Shown: in pieces, positions 1-5,166 of the stretch
How positions within the stretch are numbered: the first letter of the stretch is position 1
Layout of the letters: the number at the start of each line of letters is the position of its first letter
Assembly: GCA_027070385.1 (NCBI GenBank)
Contig: JALXDW010000308.1
Location: 1 to 5,166, forward strand
Source: Chromatiales bacterium
GTDB taxonomy: Bacteria > Pseudomonadota > Gammaproteobacteria > UBA6429 > Thiohalophilaceae
Reading direction: 5' to 3'
Length of the DNA: 5,166 bases
Notes under the pieces: generated by a model
The model's input: the letters and a program-made list of their open reading frames with translations, nothing else
Database searches by the model: none
Told to the model about the DNA's origin: nothing
Program-made: the position numbers and the translations under genes

Positions 1-706
1 GTATAAAATATTGTATGAAAATTTAAGTGCCATTTATGTTGAGATGGCGCGAGGTGCTTACAGTAAAGCATTAAAGTTGGGAGTGCAGGCAAAAGCTGTT
101 CAGCTAAAAACATTAAACCTGGCTGTTATGCCTGTTATTGCGGCAGCGGACAAAAAATCGGCCAGTAACATCTTGTTGGCGAACAGTGTGTCTGCCCAAA
201 ACAAGCCAAAGCTGGAAGATAAGCATGTGCCTGACAAACTTGCAATGCTGCAACAACCGGCTGTTATTAAAGAGCCCATTCGGCAAAAAACGGCACGGCA
301 AGAATTAAAACCAAAGAAATCAAATAAGAACAAAACGGCTACTGTCAGCGTGCCTGTTAACAAAGAAGAAGTAGTCACCGCGTTGCAAGGCTGGGCAGCC
401 GCGTGGTCTGCCCAGGCCGTTGATTTATATTTATCCTTTTACGGCAAGGATTTTAAACCGGTGAAATTACCCCGAAAAGTATGGGAAGTACAGCGACGTA
501 TGCGTATCAGCAAACCACGCTGGGTGAATGTTCGTTTGAATGATTTTGATATTCGTCCACAGCAACAGAACAAAGTGATTGTGCAACTGGTACAGGATTA
601 TCAAGCCGACAATTACCGCGATAAAACCAGAAAACAATTTGTCATGCAACATACTATTGATGGCTGGCGTATTCTTTCAGAAAAAAGCCTGGCAGTTTTA
701 AGATAA
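1..706 (+). CDS. TPR-like protein with C-terminal SnoaL/NTF2-like domain (5' partial)
   Basis: The reading frame is open to the left edge, with in-frame codons from base 2, so the true start lies upstream. A TTG at 11 could be read as a start but sits inside what looks like a helical repeat (LYENLSAIYVEMARGAYSKAL), so I treat the gene as cut. Numbering from that TTG, residues 1-30 resemble the end of a TPR or helical-hairpin region. Residues about 45-117 form a low-complexity linker rich in Lys, Ala, Gln and Pro. Residues about 120-226 form a compact alpha/beta domain (ALQGWAAAWSAQAVDLYLSFY through DGWRILSEKSL) like the SnoaL/NTF2-like domains often appended to periplasmic proteins. The same domain type ends the next gene, which overlaps this stop by one base. 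Location is probably periplasmic or membrane-attached, but the N-terminus that would show this is missing. Its role is unknown; a partner or ligand-binding function beside the transpeptidase is inference. Confidence 0.8.
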   Translation, partial: YKILYENLSAIYVEMARGAYSKALKLGVQAKAVQLKTLNLAVMPVIAAADKKSASNILLANSVSAQNKPKLEDKHVPDKLAMLQQPAVIKEPIRQKTARQELKPKKSNKNKTATVSVPVNKEEVVTALQGWAAAWSAQAVDLYLSFYGKDFKPVKLPRKVWEVQRRMRISKPRWVNVRLNDFDIRPQQQNKVIVQLVQDYQADNYRDKTRKQFVMQHTIDGWRILSEKSLAVLR

Positions 707-2094
707 TGATTCATCATTCCTTACAAAAATTGATTTACCTGTTCTCTGCATTAGCCGTTGTTTTTATTGTGACGTTTGCTTTTGCGCAAAAAGAGGCATC
801 GGTTCAAAACAATGAAGCAAATACGGCTGTTCAATCTGAGCAGACCTATCTTGCAAAACTGGATGTTCAACCGGCATCGAACGGACTATTGGCAAGCAAA
901 CCACAAACCGCTGTACCTGAAAATTTGATAGCAGAACTTGATCAACGCATCCATGCTTATCCGCAAGATTATGAAGCCAGCTTATTGAAGGTCTTTGCCT
1001 ATATTGAAGCGGGGGATTTAAAAACCGCATCCATCTTGTTGAATGACCTTATCAGGAAAAGCCCTGAATTCAAGCTGGCACATCTGGTAAAAGGTGATCT
1101 GTTAGCCATGCAGGTGACATCGGTACAGGGAGTCGGACAAAATGACGTGCTGGCCAGTTTTCGCAAACCGGAATTACAGACAGAATTAAAAAAATTACGG
1201 GATGAAGTTAATATCCGGCTGGAAAATTATCACCAGAAAATAACGCAGCAGAAAATTCCACGTTCATTATTGTTAATGTCCAAATCCGTAAAGGTTGCTG
1301 TTTTAATTGATAAATCAAAAAATCGTTTGTATGTTTTTCAGCGACAAAGTGATTTGTTGCCACCCAAACTGGTCAAGGACTTTTATGTCAGTACCGGAAA
1401 GTTGCGAGGTAATAAATTCAGCAAGGGGGATTTAAAAACACCAGAAGGTGTTTATTTTGTCACTCGCTGGATTCCGGATGGACGTTTACCGGACAAGTAC
1501 GGCATTGGTGCATTCCCGGTAAACTATCCTAATGAGCTGGATATTCGTTTGGGAAAAACCGGTTATGGAATATGGCTGCATGGTACAACCAGTGATTCTT
1601 ATAGCCGGCCACCATTGGACAGTGAAGGTTGTGTGGTGCTTCCCAATATTGATCTTAATTCGATCAAGCATCTGGTTACCCCCGGAAAGACACCAATGAT
1701 CATTGCAGAATCAATAGAATGGGTTGATTATACGAGTTGGAGCCGTTTACGTGAGGATGTGCTGGCATCACTGGAAACATGGCGACGTGACTGGCAAAGT
1801 CTTGATGTTGATAAATATCTGGATCATTATGCTGATAACTTCTGGAGCCGCGGTCATAATATTCGCAGCTGGCGGGCACGTAAAAAAGTGGTGTCACGTT
1901 CAAAAAAATATCAGAAAATAAAACTGGATGATATTTCCTTGTTTGCTTATCCGGATTCAGCAACACAGGAAGATATTGTGGTCGCCCGTTTTCATCAATC
2001 TTACCAGTCCAATAATTATAAAAGTGATATGGATAAGCGACTTTATTTGAGCAAAAACAAGAAAGGTTGGAAGATTATTTTTGAAGGTAAATAA
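706..2094 (+). CDS. Exported L,D-transpeptidase-family (YkuD) protein with TPR-like and SnoaL-like domains
   Basis: Residues 1-27 are a signal peptide: a short basic start, a hydrophobic core and a likely cut after AFA before Gln28. Residues about 74-133 look like TPR helices (DYEASLLKVFAYIEAGDLKTA). Residues about 197-335 are the YkuD catalytic domain, with KGDLKTPEGVYFV at 240-252, IWLHG at 289-293 (His292) and SEGCVVLPN at 306-314, giving Cys309 as predicted nucleophile. Residues about 350-460 repeat the SnoaL/NTF2-like domain of the upstream gene. Family members form or cut links at diaminopimelate in peptidoglycan through a cysteine thioester. The block order resembles the YafK (DpaA/LdtF) branch, which includes an enzyme that detaches Braun lipoprotein, so amidase-like hydrolysis is as possible as crosslinking. 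The motif is SEGC where classical enzymes have SHGC followed by an Arg. ATG 706-708 overlaps the previous stop; no strong Shine-Dalgarno is seen, which fits translational coupling. Family assignment is secure, reaction and substrate are not. Confidence 0.92.
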   Translation: MIHHSLQKLIYLFSALAVVFIVTFAFAQKEASVQNNEANTAVQSEQTYLAKLDVQPASNGLLASKPQTAVPENLIAELDQRIHAYPQDYEASLLKVFAYIEAGDLKTASILLNDLIRKSPEFKLAHLVKGDLLAMQVTSVQGVGQNDVLASFRKPELQTELKKLRDEVNIRLENYHQKITQQKIPRSLLLMSKSVKVAVLIDKSKNRLYVFQRQSDLLPPKLVKDFYVSTGKLRGNKFSKGDLKTPEGVYFVTRWIPDGRLPDKYGIGAFPVNYPNELDIRLGKTGYGIWLHGTTSDSYSRPPLDSEGCVVLPNIDLNSIKHLVTPGKTPMIIAESIEWVDYTSWSRLREDVLASLETWRRDWQSLDVDKYLDHYADNFWSRGHNIRSWRARKKVVSRSKKYQKIKLDDISLFAYPDSATQEDIVVARFHQSYQSNNYKSDMDKRLYLSKNKKGWKIIFEGK

Positions 2095-2116
2095 ACGGGA
2101 TAATTTGTTTATTACC
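2086..2116. other. AT-rich inverted repeat between convergent genes
   Basis: GGTAAATAAAC (2086-2096) pairs with GTTTATTACC (2107-2116) as a 10-bp stem with one bulged A and a 10-base loop. It contains the stop codon of the transpeptidase gene and lies just beyond the end of the elyC-like gene on the other strand. It could slow or end transcription in both directions. However, neither side is followed by a run of T, and the stem is mostly A-T pairs, so it is not a standard intrinsic terminator. It may also protect the mRNA 3' end, or be chance in AT-rich DNA. Confidence 0.3.
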
Positions 2117-2134
2117 GCTATATGCAAAGTTGTT

Positions 2135-2926
2135 TCAGGCCAGCCAGATATAACGAATGACATACCAGACATAACCAATATATTCATGCAGTGCGGAACT
2201 GGCATTGTTCATGGCCTGTGCTGATGGTAAAAAATCAAGAACTGTCCAGGATATATCATGATGGTTACTTGCCTTAAAACCTAAAGGGGCGGCTGTAATC
2301 TTAAAACCAAAATGCTCAAAGGCCAGTCTTGCACGTGGTAAATGCGTTGCATGGGTAACCAGAATAATATCCCTGATATTGTATTTTTTTAGAATTTCCG
2401 CTGAAAATTTTGCATTATTCCAGGTATTGGTGCTTTTCGAATCCAGCCATTTGGCTTTTAAAGCAAAAATATTTTTAAGGGCATCCTGCATGATAGACGC
2501 TTCTGATTGCATTCGCCCATGCGGGCTGCCACCTGAAACCAGCAGGGGCAGGCCAGTTTGCTGATGCAGATAAACGGCATAGCGCAAACGTTCCAGTGCT
2601 GTTGTTGATATTGAATCTTTATTTTCAGGGTATTCCAGTGCGTTGCTATAACGGCCGGCACCGAGTACGACAATAGCCCGGGCTTTTCCGGTTTTGACTT
2701 GTTTCAAATCCAGAACCGGATCTGTTTCGAGTAGTCCATTCAAAGCTTGTGCGGTGACCGGCAAACTCAGAATAATCAGCAGAGTAAAACCTGTCATCAG
2801 AAGTATCTTGCCGGTTGCATAAAAGCGCTGAATGATAATCAGCCCGGTGAGCATCATGGCAATGTTCATTCCCGGTGGTAACAATATTGTTTGCACTATA
2901 TTATTGATCAGTACTTCAATATCCAT
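2135..2926 (-). CDS. elyC: ElyC/YcbC-like DUF218 inner-membrane envelope protein
   Basis: This 263-residue protein has two hydrophobic segments near its N-terminus (about 15-33 and 40-57), followed by a DUF218 domain at about 83-250. Recognisable blocks are ARAIVVLGAG (82-91), LVSGGSPHGRMQSEA (129-143), STNTWNNAKFSAEIL (165-179) and ILVTHATHLPRARLAF (188-203). Size and plan match E. coli ElyC (YcbC): an N-terminal LLP segment, the TGK joint between the two membrane helices, then the soluble domain. ElyC is known to be needed for envelope integrity and normal peptidoglycan assembly at low temperature, with links to undecaprenyl-phosphate lipid carrier metabolism; its chemistry is not settled. 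The first ATG is preferred because residues 11-20 already align with the E. coli start region; GGGAA just upstream is a weak, closely spaced ribosome site. It follows lipB after 29 bases and is probably the last gene of the operon. SanA and YdcF are other DUF218 proteins, but the two-helix start favours ElyC. Confidence 0.85.
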   Translation of the reverse strand: MDIEVLINNIVQTILLPPGMNIAMMLTGLIIIQRFYATGKILLMTGFTLLIILSLPVTAQALNGLLETDPVLDLKQVKTGKARAIVVLGAGRYSNALEYPENKDSISTTALERLRYAVYLHQQTGLPLLVSGGSPHGRMQSEASIMQDALKNIFALKAKWLDSKSTNTWNNAKFSAEILKKYNIRDIILVTHATHLPRARLAFEHFGFKITAAPLGFKASNHHDISWTVLDFLPSAQAMNNASSALHEYIGYVWYVIRYIWLA

Positions 2927-2955
2927 TTCCCGACGTCTCTGTTAATATGCTTTGT

Positions 2956-3570
2956 TCAGGAGTATATGCTATTTTCAAGAACAGGTTTGAATTTTTTGGC
3001 GATCACTTCAAGTGAATCATCAATACCATGATCTGACATCTGAGTGACTTCCAGGTTGGGGTAACCACAAGGGTTAATGTCTTTAAAGGGACTCAAGTCC
3101 ATTTTAATATTCACAGATAAGCCGTGATAGGTACAATTACGTTTAACACGCAAACCGAGAGCAGCGATTTTCCTGTTTGCAATATAAACACCAGGGGCTT
3201 TGTCAACAAGATGACTCTCGATTTGATAGCTGGCCAATAATGTTTGCACGCTGGCCTGTAAACGTTTTACAAATTCCTGGACACCGTAGTTTCTGCGTTT
3301 TAAATCCACCAGACAATAAACAACCAGTTGCCCGGGGCCATGATAGGTTATCTGTCCACCGCGGTCGATATTGATAACCGGGATGTGGCCGGGATTTAAA
3401 ATATGTGTATGTTTACCGTTAAGTCCCAGAGTATAAACTGCCGGATGTTGCACAAACCAGAATTCATCCGGTGTTTGGGCAGTTCGTTCAAGTGTAAAAT
3501 TTTTCATATCCTGCCAGACTTGAGTATAGTCCTGGATACCGAGATCTTTAAACAGGGTATGTTGAGACAT
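2956..3570 (-). CDS. lipB: Octanoyl-[acyl-carrier-protein]:protein N-octanoyltransferase
   Basis: LipB moves the octanoyl group from acyl carrier protein to the lipoyl domains of the 2-oxoacid dehydrogenases and glycine cleavage H protein, through a thioester on cysteine. It is the first step of lipoate synthesis, in the cytoplasm. All family signatures are present in 204 residues, the usual length: RGGQITYHGPGQ at 70-81, the lysine block KIAALGLRV with Lys134, the YHGLSVN block at 148-154, and INPCGYPNLEVTQ at 165-177 with catalytic Cys168. These match the Lys/Cys pair known from E. coli LipB (Lys135, Cys169). The start ATG lies two bases after the ybeD stop with no clear ribosome site, so translation is probably coupled to ybeD. 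The usual downstream partner lipA (lipoyl synthase) is absent; an elyC-like gene follows. Confidence 0.98.
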   Translation of the reverse strand: MSQHTLFKDLGIQDYTQVWQDMKNFTLERTAQTPDEFWFVQHPAVYTLGLNGKHTHILNPGHIPVINIDRGGQITYHGPGQLVVYCLVDLKRRNYGVQEFVKRLQASVQTLLASYQIESHLVDKAPGVYIANRKIAALGLRVKRNCTYHGLSVNIKMDLSPFKDINPCGYPNLEVTQMSDHGIDDSLEVIAKKFKPVLENSIYS

Positions 3571-3572
3571 GG

Positions 3573-3839
3573 TTATAGAGACATAAGAACATGCTCACAG
3601 GCATGGAGATCACGATAAATATTATCGAGTTGTTCACGGCTGTTCACATAAACGGTGAGCGTAAGAGAGATGTATTTGTTGTTGCTACTGGGGCGTTCAT
3701 TAATATGTTCATCAACAAGTTCCGGTATATGCTTTTTGACAATTTCAATAACACAGGGTTTAAACTCAGCGGTTGATGCACCCATCACCTTGATTGGAAA
3801 ATGGCAGGGAAATTCCAGTGGACTGTCTTGTTCATTCAT
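3573..3839 (-). CDS. ybeD: DUF493 / UPF0250 family protein YbeD
   Basis: This 88-residue protein matches the YbeD family in length, in the EFPCHFPIKVMG opening (9-20; E. coli has a similar EFPTPFTYKVMG), in the central SSNNKYISLTLTV block (51-63) and in the C-terminal QLDNIYRDL helix (70-78). The fold of E. coli YbeD is a small ferredoxin-like alpha/beta sandwich resembling ACT regulatory domains, which suggests binding of a small molecule or a protein, but no biochemical function is established. It is found between dacA and lipB in many gammaproteobacteria, as here except that dat intervenes. The gap to dat upstream is 14 bases and lipB begins two bases after its stop. Only a weak purine stretch precedes the ATG. 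Family membership is near certain, the role is unknown. Confidence 0.94.
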   Translation of the reverse strand: MNEQDSPLEFPCHFPIKVMGASTAEFKPCVIEIVKKHIPELVDEHINERPSSNNKYISLTLTVYVNSREQLDNIYRDLHACEHVLMSL

Positions 3840-3853
3840 AGTCTTGTCAACGA

Positions 3854-4735
3854 TTATTGCTTGAGAGATTTTTTATATTCCTGAAAGAGCTGATACATTC
3901 TGGCCCAAACAGGGCCGGGTTTGCCATCCGCAACGGGTTTGTTTTCTATCTGACAAACAGGAGAGACTTCTTTGGTTGAACTGCTTAGCCAGACTTCATC
4001 GGCTTTTAACAATTCATCCAGGCTAATACTGGTTTGTTCACAAGTCAGCCCCTTTTTTTGTGCAATTTCAACAATCAGATCACGGGTAATACCGGGCAGA
4101 AGTGTTTTATCTTTTGCCGGTGTTTTGATTATGCCATCTTTAACAATGAATATATTACTTGCAGCACCTTCTGTAACATTACCATTCCGCACGAGGATGG
4201 CTTCATCAGCATTATTTTCTGCTGCTTCCTGTTTTAATATAATATTACCCAGTAATGAGATGGACTTGATATTGCAGTACTGCCAGCGGATATCTTCACG
4301 AATAATCACCGATAATCCTTTTTTAAGAATTTCCGGATTGACCGGTGCCAGGGGACTAACCATGACAAAAACAGTGGGGGTTGAATCAGCAGGAAAGACA
4401 TGGTCACGTTTTGCAACACCACGTGTGACCTGAAGGTATACCGAACAATCGGTATTATTATAATTATTTTTCTCAATTAACGCGTTGAAAATAGTCTGCC
4501 ACTGTTCTTCATTGCAGGGGTTGTTTATTTTTATGGCGGTTAAATTATCCTGTAGCCGTTTTAAGTGTTGAGTCAGTCTGAAAATTTTTCCGCTAAAGGC
4601 AGGGATAACTTCATAAATGCCATCTGCAAAAATAAATCCCCGATCAAGAACCGATACCTTTGCGTCTTTTAACGGGATGAATTCGCCATTAAGGTAACAA
4701 ATATCAGTATTTTGTTGAACAGTTTTTTCAGACAT
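3854..4735 (-). CDS. dat: D-amino-acid aminotransferase (PLP class IV)
   Basis: This cytoplasmic enzyme interconverts D-alanine plus 2-oxoglutarate with pyruvate plus D-glutamate, with broad D-amino-acid range. The 293 residues fit fold-type IV aminotransferases. DRGFIFADGIYEVI (31-44) is the family N-terminal block, with Tyr41 at the position of the Bacillus enzyme's substrate-binding Tyr31. Arg110-Asp-His112 in the VTRGVAKRDHVFP block matches the Arg98-x-His100 carboxylate trap that marks D-specific members. The PLP lysine is Lys157 in CNIKSISLLGNI, and VTEGAASNIF (187-196) supplies the glutamate that contacts the pyridine nitrogen (Glu189). LLPGITRDLIVEIA (212-225) and the SSSTKEVSPV block (251-260) bind the cofactor phosphate and the substrate. 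Branched-chain aminotransferase (IlvE) and aminodeoxychorismate lyase (PabC) share the fold, but the R-x-H pair argues for D-amino acids. It starts 16 bases after dacA; a weak AAAG lies before the ATG. Confidence 0.92.
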   Translation of the reverse strand: MSEKTVQQNTDICYLNGEFIPLKDAKVSVLDRGFIFADGIYEVIPAFSGKIFRLTQHLKRLQDNLTAIKINNPCNEEQWQTIFNALIEKNNYNNTDCSVYLQVTRGVAKRDHVFPADSTPTVFVMVSPLAPVNPEILKKGLSVIIREDIRWQYCNIKSISLLGNIILKQEAAENNADEAILVRNGNVTEGAASNIFIVKDGIIKTPAKDKTLLPGITRDLIVEIAQKKGLTCEQTSISLDELLKADEVWLSSSTKEVSPVCQIENKPVADGKPGPVWARMYQLFQEYKKSLKQ

Positions 4736-4751
4736 TATCTTTGGTTTTATA

Positions 4752-5166
4752 TTATTTAAACATTAAAAGAATGTTATCAGTCAGTTTGCTGAAAAAACCG
4801 CCTTCTTTCACATTATTAAGCGCAACCAAAGGTTTGGATGCCAGTACTTCATCAGCTAGTGGGACGTTAACCGTTCCAAATGCCTGGCCCTTTTTTACAG
4901 GTGCGGTAATCATTGCATCGAGTTTCATGTTGGCTTTTATTCTGGAACGACTGCCGCGTGGGGCAGTAATATATAAATCTTCGGTTAGCCCGAGATTAAC
5001 TTCATCTTTATCGCCTTTCCAGACTCGCTGAGTTGTTAATACTTCATGAGCCTTGTTCAGACGAAAAGTTTCATAAAAACGGAAACCGTAACTGAGTAAT
5101 TTTCGGGAAGCCGTTTCACGTGCAGATTCACTGTTGGTATCGGTAACAACTGAAATAAGTTGCATT
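4752..5166 (-). CDS. dacA: D-alanyl-D-alanine carboxypeptidase, PBP5 type (C-terminal part, 5' partial)
   Basis: The gene enters from the right edge; only the last 137 or so codons are present. The ATG at 5163-5165 is an internal methionine in the MQLISVV strand that precedes SARETASRKLLSYGFRFYET, the typical end of the penicillin-binding domain, so it is not the start. The SxxK, SxN and KTG active-site motifs lie outside the window. What remains is the end of the peptidase S11 domain, then the all-beta PBP5 C-terminal domain (from about RVWKGDKDEVNLGLTEDLY to ADEVLASKPLVALNNV), and a final helix (GGFFSKLTDNILLMFK) that in PBP5/PBP6 is an amphipathic anchor on the outer face of the inner membrane. 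The enzyme removes the terminal D-alanine from peptidoglycan pentapeptides. The stop is 16 bases before dat. dacA and dacC homologues cannot be separated without the rest; the ybeD–lipB neighbourhood favours dacA. Confidence 0.93.
   Translation of the reverse strand, partial: MQLISVVTDTNSESARETASRKLLSYGFRFYETFRLNKAHEVLTTQRVWKGDKDEVNLGLTEDLYITAPRGSRSRIKANMKLDAMITAPVKKGQAFGTVNVPLADEVLASKPLVALNNVKEGGFFSKLTDNILLMFK

Noticed and set aside
11..13. TTG as the real start of the first gene
   Set aside because: The frame is open upstream to the window edge, the residues around it read as part of a helical repeat, and no signal peptide follows; truncation by the window is simpler.
3840..3850. TTGACA on the - strand just before ybeD, like a -35 promoter box
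   Set aside because: No acceptable -10 hexamer lies 16-18 bases downstream, and that region is already inside the ybeD coding sequence.
3972..4433. Open frame of 153 codons on the + strand
   Set aside because: It lies wholly antisense to dat, whose residues match its family throughout; the antisense translation shows no recognisable domain and no ribosome site was evident.
5163..5165. ATG as the start of the rightmost gene
   Set aside because: It corresponds to an internal methionine before a late strand of the PBP5 catalytic domain, and starting there would remove all active-site motifs.
1..5166. Mobile elements, CRISPR arrays, tRNA or rRNA genes, phage or defence genes
   Set aside because: Coding sequence fills nearly the whole window with recognised housekeeping or envelope genes; no direct-repeat arrays, transposase-like proteins or RNA gene signatures were seen.

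Overview
The window looks like ordinary gammaproteobacterial chromosome of moderately low GC content (estimated by eye at a little over 40%). The evidence is the conserved dacA–ybeD–lipB order, a DUF493/YbeD protein, a LipB with the standard catalytic motifs, and an ElyC/YcbC-type DUF218 membrane protein. I cannot name a genus. There is no sign of mobile elements, RNA genes, CRISPR arrays or phage genes.

Layout: two gene groups point at each other and meet at about 2095-2134. On the + strand are two overlapping genes (TAATG, 704-708). The first is the C-terminal part of a TPR-like protein cut by the left edge. The second is an exported L,D-transpeptidase-family (YkuD) protein of 462 residues. 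Both end in a similar domain of about 110 residues of the SnoaL/NTF2-like type. On the - strand, reading right to left, are the C-terminal part of a PBP5-type D-alanyl-D-alanine carboxypeptidase (dacA, cut by the right edge), a D-amino-acid aminotransferase (dat), ybeD (DUF493), lipB (octanoyltransferase) and an elyC-like gene. Gaps in this run are 2 to 29 bases, so it is very probably one transcription unit whose promoter lies outside the window.

How the genes work together: four of the seven have clear links to peptidoglycan or envelope metabolism (L,D-transpeptidase-like protein, DD-carboxypeptidase, D-amino-acid aminotransferase, ElyC-like protein), and the partial TPR-like gene is tied to the transpeptidase by overlap and by a shared domain. 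YbeD and LipB are the lipoate part of the widespread dacA–ybeD–lipB neighbourhood. lipA, the usual partner after lipB, is not there; the elyC-like gene takes that place. No intergenic stretch exceeds about 40 bases, and no promoter, riboswitch or convincing intrinsic terminator was found. I see no credible undescribed system. The best leads are the two-gene TPR/transpeptidase module with its shared C-terminal domain and atypical active-site motif, and the dat and elyC additions to the dacA–lipB operon.
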